DNA of 64,000 bases, taken from NCBI GenBank assembly GCA_958450365.1, contig CAUEEP010000735.1, positions 2,230,001 through 2,294,000 of the forward strand, in the 5' to 3' direction. The notes below the pieces were generated by a model, which did not search any database, had not been told where the DNA came from, and saw only the letters and a program-made list of their open reading frames with translations. The translations under genes and the position numbers were made by a program. Shown piece after piece: positions 22,976 through 35,100 of the stretch. Numbering within the stretch: the stretch's first letter is position 1; each line of letters begins with the position of its first letter. The stretch comes from Mesorhabditis belari. Its lineage: Eukaryota > Nematoda > Chromadorea > Rhabditida > Rhabditidae.

Positions 22976-23605
22976 TTTACGGTAGATAGTTTCTGATATT
23001 TAGGTAATGTTCTAGATTAAAGACTAAGCATGAAAGAATGCCAATCAAAAACTAATTCCATTCGTTTTCACAGCCGTTTCTTAGTCAATTCCTCTGAAAT
23101 TTTCTCTATAACGTCTAGACAAGATTTAGACCAAGAAAACAAAGCAATCGACCAAGAAAACAATGATCGAATAAAGTTTGAGTCGAAATTTTCCCTAATT
23201 GAGATCTAGTCCATTCCAAGTAACATGAAAATCGAGTTTTAAACAACGTCAACTTGAAAATCTCGTTTATAAACCCTAAGGCATACTTGGAAATGAGTTT
23301 GTATCAGTTTTGAAAAGCCAAAGAAAGCCAAAGAAAGCCAAGAAACGTTTTAAACTAGAAGTTCAAAGAAAAAAAACTGTAAAGTCAAACTTTTAAATGC
23401 CAAATCGAGCAATTAAGAGAATTTTGGAGTGTTTAAGTTCTCAAAAACCTTTTTTTTTTGTTTTAAACCATCAATTTCTTATTGTCAACGGATGTTTGGA
23501 GTCGAAATTAAAATAATTGAGATTTGTTTTCTTTAGAAAAAGTGAAATAAGTTGATTCAAACTTTGAAAATATTTTTTCCTTTGATACAAAGAATCCAAT
23601 TAAAA

Positions 23606-24540
23606 ATTGAAAGCAGTAGAAAGAGTTCCAAGGGAAATAAATTATCAACATCATATTTTGATTCAATTTTTGATTCAAAGTGGTTTGCGTTTAGATAAAT
23701 AATGAATTCGTGAGTCTACAAGAATCTAGGAGTACTTGTCGGTTGTACACAGAGACTCAACTTTTAAACGAGCTGACAAGACAACGAGCTGTTAAGCAAA
23801 GAGCTGACAACTTGTGGTTCAGTTTCTACACCTGCTGTGACTTCCAGAATTATCAAATCCGTTACCAAAATTTTTGTAGTTTATTTTATATGGCTCTATG
23901 GCCTCCAGAGTTTTCTAAATCCATTACAAGAATTTTAATACATAACAATTGTTGTAGTTTATCAGCTTCTACGCCTGCTGTGACTTCCAGAATCACCAAA
24001 TCCATTACAAGGATTTTTATATTTTGTTTTATATTACCCTATAGCCTCCAGAGTTTTCTAAATCCATTACAAGAATTTTAATACATAACAATTGTTGTAG
24101 TTTATCAGCTTCTACACCTGCTGTGACTTCCAGAATCACCAAATCCATTACCAAGGATTTTTATATTTTGTTTTATATTGCCCTATAGCCTCCAGAGTTT
24201 TCTAGATCCATTACAAGAATTTTAATACATAACAATTGTTGTAGTTTACCAGCTTCTACACCTGCTGTGACTTCCAGAATCACCAAATCCATTACAAGGA
24301 TTTTTATATTTTGTTTTATATTACCCTATAGCCTCCAGAGTTTTCTAGATCCATTACAAGAATTTTAATACATAACAATTGTTGTAGTTGATCAGTTAAA
24401 GTGAAAGCAGTAGAACGAGTTCCAAGGGAAATAAATTATCAACATCATATTTTGATTCAATTTTCCAAGTGATTTATGTTTAGAGTCTACAAGTCTACAG
24501 AATTCGTGAGTCTACAAGAATCTAGGAGTACTTGTACATC
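23606..24540. repeat. Tandem array of about 175 bp units within a direct repeat
   Basis: Three to four units carry TCTACACCTGCTGTGACTTC, AATCACCAAATCCATTACA and TTTAATACATAACAATTG. The array is bracketed by direct repeats: AGTTCCAAGGGAAATAAATT at about 23622 and 24418, and AGTCTACAAGAATCTAGGAG at about 23712 and 24509. From 22976 to 23605 and from 24541 to 24905 no gene is seen. Confidence 0.85.
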
Positions 24541-25506
24541 GGTACATCGTACTTTTTTAAAAGTACATCGGCGCGAAAGTACGTTTTATAACAAAAAATT
24601 CTGTAAAAATGCGTAGTAGATGCAAAAAATTATGGAGAATTCAAAAATCGTAGTTATTTGAAATTTTGTCTGGCTCAATTTTGAGCAAAGTGCGTTTTTG
24701 TCAAATTTTCTTTGTTAAGTTTTCTTTCCAAGGCTCTAAAATGAGTATATCGGAACAAATCAAAAAAAAAAAAGACCCCGGCGGTTTTGGGTCAAGCTTG
24801 TCGCGATGAACATTTTAGTAAAAAAAAGATAAAAATCGGATAACCCAGCGCGGAGTTATTAAGTTTTGAAAGAAGACGTTCAAAAGCTACCGCTTCAAAA
24901 GCTTTTTACGTAGCCGGGTCATCTGTCGGTTGTGAACAAGCAAAGATCAGCGGTTTGCACTATAAAGAAACGACAGTGTCAAAGTGAGGAAAATGATTTT
25001 CATTCGATTGATTTTCATTGCTTTAGACCCAGCAGCTTTTTCTCATTTTTCGATGCCGATTCTCAGCCTTGTTCCGAAAAATGTCGTTGTTCAACTATTA
25101 TGCATTTTGATCCAGTTAACTACAATGGAAAGAATTTCTATTCACCGTGTCACGCCGGATGTACAACTTATCATCCATCCACGAATCGGGTAAAGACACT
25201 AATGACAGCCGTACACTCGCGTAGTCTAACTTTAAATGAAGAAGAGGCAAGAGAGGCAAGTAGAGGCTCCAGGGTCCAGCCCACCCCAATCTTCTGCACT
25301 GCTTTAAGCTACAGTATGCGCTTTGGTGTCAAATGATAGGCCTTAAAGTATTTTCTCTAGTTTTTTGGCTCCTAGATTTTTCTCAAAAGTATTTGGGAAC
25401 AATCTAGAAGCTGAGAAAAAAAGAAAAGAAGTTCGATTTTCTAAAAATAAGTTAAACAACACAACTGTTATGATGTTCTATTAGAGTACAGTATTTTTTT
25501 AGAGTA

Positions 25507-25724
25507 CAGAATTCTCTCTAATAGTAGTGCACCAAGAGCGACGCCTAAATTGCTTGAAATCTCGAGAACCGCTTATCAGAACCTATCGATCTGGGGTCGG
25601 AAAATGTAGCTGACGATGAGATCTAGTGGGGGATTAGAGTGTTGAGCTTCTGGGAAAGCTTGGAAACGGGAAAATAGTCATCAACTTGGCTCGGTCGGGT
25701 GCACTACTATTAGAGAGAGTACGG
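25507..25724. mobile_element. TAGTAGTGCAC-family MITE in the OATP pseudogene
   Basis: Full-length unit, inverted with respect to the 13168 copy. The ends are CTCTCTAATAGTAGTGCACC and the inverse, before GTACGGTA. Confidence 0.75.
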
Positions 25725-25812
25725 TATTTTTGGAATGAGCATAAAAATCTGCGTCGAATTGACTGAAACTTTGAGGTCTAAATGATTAAATGACTAAAAG
25801 GCTTTAACTTAC

Positions 25813-25896
25813 AATCGGATGATGGTAGGATGAGGGAAAGTAACGTTGTTGTGGATAGGGAGGTGGTGGGGGAAGATGAGAAGACGTGGTGGATTG
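25813..25896 (-). pseudogene. Stray copy of an 84-bp exon from the 41.8-51.6 kb gene
   Basis: The minus strand reads acceptor CTTTCAG, 28 codons (QSTTSS..PPPPPYPQQRYF..SYHHPI) and donor GTAAGT. It matches exon 22 of the large gene (41999-42082), also in frame. Similarity extends over about 155 bp (25790-25945 against 41985-42133) and includes a TAGTAGTGCACC MITE end. No other exon of that gene is present here, so it cannot work alone. Confidence 0.75.
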
Positions 25897-25910
25897 CTGA
25901 AAGAATGTTT

Positions 25911-26212
25911 ACCGTATTTTCACCGTAATAGTAGTGCACCGTAATCTCGAATCTCGAAAACTCTCGAAATCTCGAGAACCGCTTATCAGAACTTATCGAT
26001 GTGGGGTTGGAAAATGTAGCTGACAATGAGATCTAGTGGAGGATTAGAGTGTTGAGCTTCTGGGAAAACCTTGGAAGCCGTAAGATAGTCATTAACTCGG
26101 CTCAGCCGGGTGCTTGATTGGCCAGGAGCCAGAAGCCAAAAGCCGAACTTTGCCTGCCTTACTGTTACCGTTTTTTCTCTAATAGTAGTTCTAACTGTTA
26201 GAGAAAATACGG
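25911..26212. mobile_element. TAGTAGTGCAC-family MITE, composite copy
   Basis: Begins ACCGTATTTTCACCGTAATA beside the stray exon and ends GAGAAAATACGGT. It includes a second foldback end near 26165-26212, equivalent to 5568-5612 in arm 1. Confidence 0.7.
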
Positions 26213-27199
26213 TATTTGAAAACAAATCAAGACTTTAACAATCTTCAATTCGATTTTAGTGGACAAGTTGTGAATGCGTTGGCGGGAAAGATGTGAAGAG
26301 TGGGATAGCCCATCCTTATTGCCATGATTCGCTTTTCTATATTTTTATAATGCTCTTTGGACTCTTTGCCGGCAATTTCTTCTTTATGGTTACAGTGATG
26401 ATTGTTTTAAGGTAAACAGATAAAAAGAGAGATACGGCATTGAAATGCTTGGTGTAATTAGTGATAATTTAAGAAAGAGCTCTTGGCTAGACTCAGCATT
26501 TTACTCTACTTAACTATTTTCTTGTTTGAAGTAATCTTTTCTCTCTCAACTGTATTTTGAATCTGTAAAACAATCGCAACTTTATAACGAATTGTCGACG
26601 AGTTGGAAGTTGAGCTAATTAGACAACTTTTACAATTACTATACAAGCAAGAGGAAATAGAAAAAGAAATTTTACAACAATTAACTTGCAATTATTCAAA
26701 AGAAGACTAGAAAGCAACAAATTTGATAGCTTAAATGAGGAAAAAGTCTAAGCAAAGATGATTGAGGGATTTAAAATGACGTAATTTGAATACAATAGCC
26801 ATTCGCCACAGGTAAACGAAAGAGAAACTGGTTCAAATCCAGTGCTAACCATTCTTCTTCAACTCCTAAATTCTCTACCATTTTCAGATCCGTTTACGAT
26901 GATCAAAAAGTGTTCGCATTCTCATTTGCCTCATTTGTGACGAACCTTCTCGGTGTCATCCCGGCTCCAATCTTTCTTGGGTGGATATTTGATAGAGCTT
27001 GCATTTTGTGGGGAAGTCGATGTCCGAATGGTGAGAGTTTAAAAAGAAATATACTTCAATTATCAGTCTAAGAATTGGTTGAGCTAGTACAGATCAAGTA
27101 AATGCTACCGTACTATCATACTAACCAGCTCCGGCTTACAGATCCAGTCTAGGTACAGTACAGAGCTAGCTATAGATTTATTGGGTTTAGAACCACAGC

Positions 27200-27412
27200 T
27201 CTGGAATACCGTAGTCCAGAACTATCGTAGTCCAAAACTATCGTAGTCCAGAACTATCGTAGTCAAGAACTACCGTAGTCCAGAACTCCCGTAGTCCAGA
27301 CCTATCGTAGTCCAGAACTATCGTAGTCCGGAACTACCGTAGTCGAGAACTATCGTAGTCCAGAACTACCGTAGTCCAGAACTATCATAGTCCAGAACTA
27401 GGGTAATAATTA
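27200..27412. repeat. 16-bp minisatellite in the OATP pseudogene
   Basis: Inverted counterpart of the 4213-4580 array, with about 13 units of AGTCCAGAACTATCGT. Confidence 0.85.
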
Positions 27413-28610
27413 ATACAGTACACGATACCGTAACCCAAAACCGTAATTCCAGACGGCGGCAATTGTGTACTCTACGATAACAATGATCTCCGACAGTCCA
27501 TCTATCGTGTGCCGGATTGCAAGTAGGAAAGCAATTGTTAAAGGGGCTCCAAATTAAGACCGATTCTCACTAAAACCAAACTATTGGCAGCTAGATGTCG
27601 TAACAAGAGTTTTGCTCGAGTTTTCAGCTAAGAAACTTTTTGTAGAAACGATTCATTTGTTATTTCAAAGCTGCAAATCTTCTCTCGAAGTTTCCAAGTT
27701 TCTCTAAGAATTTCGACCAATTAAATCCGAGTTTCAATTCGTAGACTCAATAAAATGAGTAGCTCGAGTCGATTCACCGACCCCGAAAACCCTCGAGTAC
27801 AAATTTACATGCTAAATACCTACTTTTTGTACAATCTACAAAGCCAAAGAAAAATTCGAATGTAATTGATTAGCAAGGTGTTCTTTGTGCTGCCGGGTAA
27901 TCGCTCGCCATTTGGCAAACGGTTTTGGTATAGTTTGCTTCCGTAAAGGAGAAAGAGCGGTGAGCGGCTGAGCCAATTTCCTCTTTTTGGTTTTAGTGAG
28001 AATGGGCCCGGATTGCTGGTCTAAATCGCGGAAAAAGTGAAATTGGATTGCAAACAGGAACTTGTTAAATATGCCTTGTTAAATATTCGATTTCTAGGCA
28101 ATCGGCATCCTGGCAGTCTTCATCTGTTATTTCTTTTCTCGTAGTCGAAGATTCCCCGAAGAAGAGAATAAGAATTTTGTTTTTGAGATGGCTGCGCAAT
28201 GATTTAATATCCCGACGTACAAACATTAAGCATCTAATGCACTAATTTTACAAATACTTTCTATATATTTTCCATTTAACTTGTCATTTCTGCATAAATC
28301 ACCTCGATAACCTCATTTTTATATTTGTAACTTTCGTGTCTGGCTACAGAAGAATCTGTAAAACTATATAAAGCTTTTCGTTGTTAACAAGAGTTCAGTT
28401 TTGTTTTTAACATTGATATAACAAAACATAACAAAGATAGAAAGCATTTTGATAGTTGGAGTCTAAGAGTGACCGGTTGTGGGCATTTTACTCCAAGCTT
28501 TGTTTAGGAATAAATCTACCACACACGATCTTTTGCCCAGGTAACCTAGATCGAGTAGGGAACAATCTAACCCATTGCTCATGCCACTTGGCAACCACCA
28601 CTGCTGGTGC

Positions 28611-28680
28611 CAAGCTCGGCGCAGTCCGAACGCATTTGTCTCTAGCCCACACGATCCGCGTTCGACTCCCGCTCGTGTCT
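28611..28680 (+). other. tRNA-like module, arm 2 copy
   Basis: A-box CGGCGCAGTCCG and B-box GTTCGACTCCCG. A second, isolated B-box (GGTTCGGTTCCC) lies 100 bp downstream at about 28778-28790. Confidence 0.5.
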
Positions 28681-28862
28681 ACACTTTTGGTTTTTTAAAA
28701 ATTTCAAAAGATAGAACTAGATGAAATTCTAAGCCAAATTAAATATAAGTTATTTGAAACGGCCCACATTTGTCTCCGGGTTCGGTTCCCGCTCGCGTCC
28801 GCCTTTTTAGTTTTAATTTTATAAATTGTGTCTGACAACGAATTTCTAGCTAAATCTAGCTA

Positions 28863-30125
28863 TTAGGTTGGTAAAAAAGAAATAAGCGTCGTGTTTGTTG
28901 ATTTGTATTTTATTGACAGTAAAAGATTTTTTAAAAATAGTTTATTCTATTGGAAAGAGCGTGTTTTTGCGCATCGTTTGATATATAATTTGTCTATGTT
29001 TGCTTTGGTTTTTTTTTACAAGAAAGAGTGTTTAGAAAATTTGGGACCAAAAATTTCGCCTGCGGGCCTGCTTGTGGTATGAATTTAAGCAAGGCAAATC
29101 GGCTGCTGAAGCTCATCGCGCTCTATCTCAAGTGTTTGACGAAGATACTCTTTCCGAAAGTCAGTGTAAACGATGGTTCCAGCGCTTCCGAGACGGCGAC
29201 GAAAGCTTGGAAGACCAAAAACACGGGAGTCGACCTCAAATCATCGACAACGACGCATTGAAGGAAGCCAGTCGGATCCACGCCAAACCACCCGCGACCT
29301 GGCAGAACAGTTCGGCTGCACTCATGTCACCATTGACAACCATCTGCATGGCATGGGCAAGACGAATAGATGCGGAAAATGGGTACCCCATAAGCTATCC
29401 GACGCGAACAGGGCGACACGCATCGCAATCGCCGGAATTCTCACTCACCGCGCCAAGAACAGTGGGTTTTTCGACTCCATTGTTACGTCGGATGAGAAGT
29501 GGATCCAATACGACAACACAGCAAGAAAGCGGCAGTGGTTGGACCCCGGTGAAGCTCCAAAACCGACTCCAAAACCGGACATCCACGGAAAAAAGGTGAT
29601 GCTTTGTGTTTGGTGGAACAGTAAAGGCCTGGTGTACTTTGAGGTTCTGGATTCGGGTCAAACAGTTACGGCGAACCTCTACCAAGGCTAATTGGACCGC
29701 GTGGACCAGGCGCTGCGACGTCAAGGTGTGGATACGGCGTCGACAAAATTCCTCCACGACAACGCTCGGCCGCATGTCGCAAAAATCATCCAGCAGAAAA
29801 TTGAAGAAATGGGCTGGGAAGTCCTGCCTCATCCGCCATACAGCCCAGACTTGGCGCCTTCCGACTACCATCTGTTCCGATCAATGCACCACTCCTTGGC
29901 CGAGAAAAAGTCCAAGAATCGCGACGAGGTCGAATTTGGGTGTCCAACTTCTTCGAGTCGCAGCCAGTCGAGTTCTTCAAGAAGGGCATCCATTCTCTGC
30001 GTGAACGTTGGCGACAAGTCATTGATGCAGATGGCGAATACCTTTTGGATTAATGTATTGTTATCTTGTTTTTATAATAAAATAAACTTTTAACGAAAAC
30101 GCGCATTTCTTTTTTACCAACCTAA
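28863..30125 (+). mobile_element. Full-length but inactivated mariner
   Basis: 1263 bp flanked by TA. The terminal repeats are TTAGGTTGGTAAAAAAGAAA and the inverse (AACCTAA at 30119-30125). The transposase is read in pieces: helix-turn-helix FKQGKSAAEAHRAL..SQCKRWFQRFRDGDESLED, TSDEKW (first Asp), HDNARPHVA (second Asp) and YSPDLAPSDYHLF (third Asp, DD34D). It is broken by a frameshift near 29260, a stop replacing Gln at about 29688 and a frameshift near 29930. The truncated sister at 16303 retains the wild-type Gln and frame in that half. Confidence 0.92.
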
Positions 30126-30126
30126 T

Positions 30127-30981
30127 AGATAGAAAGAAAGAAAGAAAGAAAGAAAACTATAAAGAACACCCTTTTTCTCAGGCTTCTCTTCAGCTTTCCC
30201 ATTCTTTTTTGATGATTCAATGTGGAAAATAGCCAGGCAACGCCGAAAAACAATCTCTCTGCGAAAAGAGGCAAAAAGGCATGTGATTCCACCAATTTTT
30301 TTTGTTTTACTTAATAAAATCATTGTTTATTACGGTTTTTTTACCGTTTATTACAAGAATTTGTCAATTTTTCTTACACAAAATGTCTTTTCTGGATATC
30401 TTTTTCATTTCTTTTCAAAAAAAACGATTAAAGAAGTTTCCAAAAAAACTTTCCCAAAGAAAATCATGGATTTTCTTTGTGAAAACCCAAGAATTAATTG
30501 ATTGTTTACAAAAATAAATCCTTTTTTTATTCTTATCCTAAAAATCCTTCTTGTTTTCTCATCATTACACCAATTAGAACTCATTTCATTAAAAATGACA
30601 CTCACAAAACAAAACACAAAACTTTCATCATTCAATTCTCTTTCAATTCTCTTTCAAATCGTCTTCCAATTTCTTATTCCATTTATTCAAAACCATTCTT
30701 GTTCAACCAGGAATTATTATAAAATTTTTAATGATTCATTTTTGAAAATCGAAAGTCTCAAAAGAGTTCTTATCAGTTTAAAAAAAAAATGAGAATTCCT
30801 TTTTGTCGATATTTTTGAAACGAATTTTTTTCAAAATATTAAAATATTTTCAGATTTTAACTATTGCCATTTCATTTCGAATTAATCACTTTAAAATTAC
30901 CGTCTTTTTATAACCGAACTCTATATAGCGGAAAGCTCTATATAACAGAATGAAATTTTGGTCCTGGCCCATGCTAATCTA
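30127..30981. other. A/T-rich spacer
   Basis: No gene is recognised. An AGAA microsatellite lies at 30128-30155. At 30910-30950 a short CTCTATATAGCGG palindrome half lies beside the next transposon; its partner is at about 31870-31925, so that transposon sits inside an older palindrome. Confidence 0.4.
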
Positions 30982-31864
30982 TACAGGGTGGCTGACAATC
31001 ACGTGCGCGCAGCATCAGCATCATAGTTTTAAACAATGTATAAAGCATTACTACTCATCTTTTTGTGTTTTAATATTCTTTTTATCGTGGTCTAATAATT
31101 TTTTGTTAAAAAAGTTGTTTTCTAGGTCATGACAAAGACGTGCGCTAGTCGGGACGCAATCGCACAGCTGGCGACGAGCGGCATGAAGAACTCGTCGATC
31201 GCATCGAGGCTTGGGGTGGCTCTGAGGACCGTCCAGAAGATCGTAAAGCAATGGAAAGATGAGGGGCATGTTCAGTCCAAGTCCGGAAGAGGACCAAAGA
31301 GGACCGTTAACACCCGAAAGATGCGTGGGATCATCAAGAGGAGGATCGAGCGAAAAGACGATCGTAGTTTGAACAAGATGGCAAAACAGCTTCAAATTTC
31401 GCGTTTCTCGGTTCAATCGATAGTGAAAAATGAGCTCGGACTGGGCGCCGGCCCACGGAGCCAAAACAACAATTCGCTTTCTCGAAACCAAAATTGGCTC
31501 TTTTTTGACGAAGGATCAATGGCCTGCAAACAGCCCGGATCTCAATCCGTTGGACTTTTCGGTTTGGGGTTTTATGGAAGAACAATTGAGAAATAGAAAA
31601 ATCATCAATTTGAATGATTTACGTCGAGAATTGATCAAAATCTGGAACGACTTAGATGCAAATTATCTCCGCCACATCGTCGATTCTGTAAAGAAGCGAA
31701 TTGAAGCCTGTATCAAAGCGGATGGAGGCCACTTCGAAAATTTCTTGTGATTATTAAATGCTTTTGTTACAACTATTATATAAATAAAGATTTTTACATT
31801 TTCTTTGAAAGAAAATTAAATTATGGCGTTTTCTTTGGCGCACGTAATTATCAGCCACCCTGTA
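30982..31864 (+). mobile_element. Internally deleted Tc1-like element
   Basis: 883 bp with ends TACAGGGTGGCTGACAATCA / inverse and flanking TA on both sides. The N-terminal DNA-binding half is open from 31129 (MTKTCASRDAIAQLA..SGMKNSSIASRLGV..RTVQKIVKQW). The C-terminal half resumes in another frame at about 31440 with DWAPAH (second Asp region) and WPANSPDLNPLDFSVW, ending in GGHFENFL. The segment holding the first catalytic Asp is deleted at about 31436, so no active enzyme is possible. Confidence 0.9.
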
Positions 31865-31866
31865 TA

Positions 31867-32192
31867 ATGGAATAATAGCTATATAATGGAATTTGGCCCC
31901 TTCAATTCCGTTATAGAGAAAGGCGACTGTACTCCATGTTTCTCCTAATTTCTTTAGTCATAATTGCGAAATTTTCTTGGTAAATAACTGGAAACTAAGC
32001 AGATTTGTGTGAAAATTCATGATAATCAGTCAAAATTTTTCCACTCATTCTCATTTTCATATTAGGTTGGAACTTGAAAAACTATTTCTTGTATTTCTTT
32101 ATTTTATTCTTTATTTTTCTTGATTTCATTCACTTTTTTATTGATTACTTCAGAATTTTAGTAATATAATCTTCAAAAATTCAGCGTTTAGG
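31867..32192. other. Spacer and likely promoter of the SKP1-related gene
   Basis: A/T-rich. A trans-splice-like acceptor (AAAAATTCAG at 32175-32184) lies nine bases before the ATG, as in many nematode genes that receive a spliced leader. Whether this mRNA does is inference. Confidence 0.4.
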
Positions 32193-35100
32193 ATGGCTGA
32201 CGGACCATCCGGCGCGAAAAAATGCCGTGATGATGATGTGCTCTTCAGGGTGAATTAGGAAAAGATTATTAAAGAATTAACCGTCAATATTTTGACAAAA
32301 AAGCCGCTATAGGAGCGTCGCGTAGTCGTAAGTTTACATTAAGAATCGCCTAGACAAAATCGGCGTTTTTTTTAATCATTTTTCAATCATGTTTTTCTAA
32401 GCATTGGTTAAAGTTAAAAACATGTTTTATCTCTTAAAAAAACGCCTATTTTCTCTACTTTAATTTAAAATAACAAGAAATCAATATTATTTGAAGATAA
32501 TCTCTAAAAAAACTAGCTAAAAATAAGCTAGCTGATTTCAAGATATGAGTGATTCTTTAAGAGTAAGTTTAGACTACACGACGCTCCTATAGAACGTTCT
32601 TTTAGAGTTTTTGGACTTAAAATTTAATAGTTTATATAATAAATACTCGAAATTGACGAAAATATGATAACGCTGGCCCTTAGGGCCATAAGCTATGGTT
32701 GACAGTCCAGACTAGGGCCATAAGCTATGGTTGACAGTCCAGGCCAGGGCCATAAGCTATGGTTGACAGTCCAGACTAGGGCCATAAGCTATGGTTGACA
32801 GTCCTGACCAGGGCCATAAGCTATGGTTGACAGTCCTGACCAGGGCCATAAGCTATGGTTGACAGTCCAGACCAGGGCCATAAGCTATGGTTGACAGTCC
32901 AGGCCAGGGCCATAAGCTATGGTTGACAGTCCAGACCAGGGCCATAAGCAAGGCCTGCCGCCAAGTCAGCTCAAAAACAAGAAAAGCTATTATGTAATAG
33001 AAAATAATAGCTTGTTTTAGGTAAAATCAAAAGAAGATCGAGAGTACACACTCTCGAAGAAAGCGGCGCAACTTTCCGGAACGATTCATCACTATTCTGA
33101 GGTTCAATTAGAGTTTAAAAGCAATTTACAAATGAATTTAAAACAGTCAATCACAATTCAAAAGAAAAACTGTTATAATCAGCGAAATTTTAGCTAACTT
33201 TAGCTAATTTTAGCTAATTTTAGCTAATTTTAGCTAATTTTAGCTGATTTTGGTCGTCTTTTGATCCAAAATGATAAAAAAATTGAGTAAATCGGTTTTT
33301 AGACTGATTTAATGACTTGATTATGGGATTTTGATGGTATTTTCTATAAAATAAGATACCTTTTAGGTAAATGTATTAGTTAAAAACAAAATTAAAAACA
33401 TTCATCGAAAATTTCAGAACTATGGCCTTGACAATGATGAGGCGATCATGAAAATGGAGCCAATGCCATTACCGGAAGTGAGCAGCGAATCATTGCATCA
33501 TGTACGTTATGTTATGAAGTTATCAATAGTTATGAAAGAGTCTAATCTAAAAATCTAAGTAATTGTGGCGAATTGCCACTGCTCGAATTGCCAGTTAGTC
33601 AAAATTCAATAAACAAGTTAAAATTCAATGGATAAACTACCGTAATCAGCGACTAGACGATATTCAGTTGTGTGGTAGCTTGTGTACTTAAAAATCCATT
33701 ATTTAAGCTTTGTCTTGAGTTAGTTGTGTGCTCCCTTTTCTATTCATCCCTTTTTTCACACGCAAGTGTTGAAGTAATTGTGATAGTGCCAGGTTGGTGA
33801 CAGTTTGAGCGAAGTTTGCCCTAATAAGGGACAGTTTTGATAAAGATTTGGTTCCTTTTCGGTATAGTTTTGTTCCTTTTCGGTAAAGCTTTGGTTCCGG
33901 TTCGCTACAGATTTGGTTCCTTTTCTTTATAGATTTGTTCCTTTTCGGTATAGGTTTGTTCCTTTTCGGTTTAGATTTGTTCCTTTTCTCTACAGATTTG
34001 GTTCCTTTTCGGTAAAGCTTTGGTTCCGGTTCGCTACAGATTTGGTTCCTTTTTGGTATAGATTTGTTCCTTTTCTCTACAGATTTCGTTCCTTTTCGGT
34101 ATAGATTTGTTCCTTTTCTCTACACGTTTGGTTCCTTTTCTCTACAAATTTGGTTCCTTTTCTCTACAGATTTCGTTCCTTTTCTCTATTCTGCGTTTTC
34201 AAGACATCTACCATTGAACCACACTGAGACACGGTCTCACAAGAAATTGTAAAGATCAAAGTATAAATATATTTCTTACACAAAGTTAATCCCACGGTTA
34301 GTTCAAGGAGGGGTTCTTTCGTTTTAGAAATTCCAGTCACTTCCAATAAGTTTGTGTATAATTCTTTTCCCATAAGAATTCCAATAAGAACTGCCAGAAT
34401 TTGAAATCAACTTGAAATCAGTTTTTAGAGAGTCCAATAGTCTCGAAACCTTTAAATTATCTGTAGATGATCTTGCTCTTGAAGTTCTAGTGGATCCTTG
34501 ATGGTATTTGTACTATATATTAGACTAGACGTAATCCAGACGATATTCAGTTGTCCATTTGTGGTAGCTTGTGTACTTAAAAACCCATTATTTAAGCTTT
34601 GTCTTGAGCCAGTCGTGGGCCCCCTTTTCTATTCATCCTTTTTCACACACAAGTGTTGAATTAATTGTGATAGTGCCAGGTTGCTCCAGTTTGAGCGAAG
34701 TTTTCCCTAATAAGGGAAAGTTTTCGGATAAATTGTGCGTTTTCAAGGAATTTCAAAACAGCCGATGCCATTACCGATGTTCTTATATTCAAATTTTCCT
34801 TTTTCAGATCATACGTTGGTGCGAGCAACATCGAAATTGTCCGATTTGGGAAGAGGAGAAATGGTAAATGAAAGATTATGATTTTAAAGTTTTAAAAGTT
34901 CAAAATTATTACTAAAAAGTAGTGTAATGTAGTTAAAAATGTCGATTTTTATATAATCTATATGTCGTAGCCGATGAAGGATTTCAGCCGAAGAAGTCTC
35001 AGACTTCTTCGGCTAGCCGATGAAGTCTCAAAAATGAAATCTTGAGTTATGTATTGACTCAAGTCAATACCACAAACTCAAGCTCTCTAAAAGGCGCTTA

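Larger units (their letters stand above)
24906..28202 (+). pseudogene. Inverted partial copy of the OATP gene (exons 12-17)
   Basis: Corresponds to OATP residues about 395-629. Counterparts of exon 13 (Kazal-like cysteines CSEKCRC, YSPCHAGC), exon 14 (about 26260-26410), exon 15 (about 26888-27031) and exon 17 (28098-28202) keep their frames and splice sites. Defects: the first eleven exons are absent, the exon 12 copy starts mid-exon with an altered donor, and the exon 16 copy (about 27450-27520) has lost four bases, shifting the frame before the last membrane segment. Several substitutions are non-silent (for example a changed membrane segment after PYCHDSLF), so the piece may have been under selection for a while. 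Confidence 0.85.
24908..28767. repeat. Arm 2 of the 4-kb inverted duplication
   Basis: Reverse-orientation counterpart of 2827-6788. Arm 2 alone carries the captured exon at 25813-25896 and its neighbouring MITE. Confidence 0.9.

Noticed and set aside
29395..29871. Minus-strand frame across the mariner
   Set aside because: Antisense shadow of the transposase.
31051..31491. Minus-strand 146-codon frame
   Set aside because: Antisense to the Tc1-like transposase N-terminus.
32675..32953. CRISPR-like array (32-bp repeats)
   Set aside because: Units abut with no unique spacers and sit in a nematode intron; it is a minisatellite.
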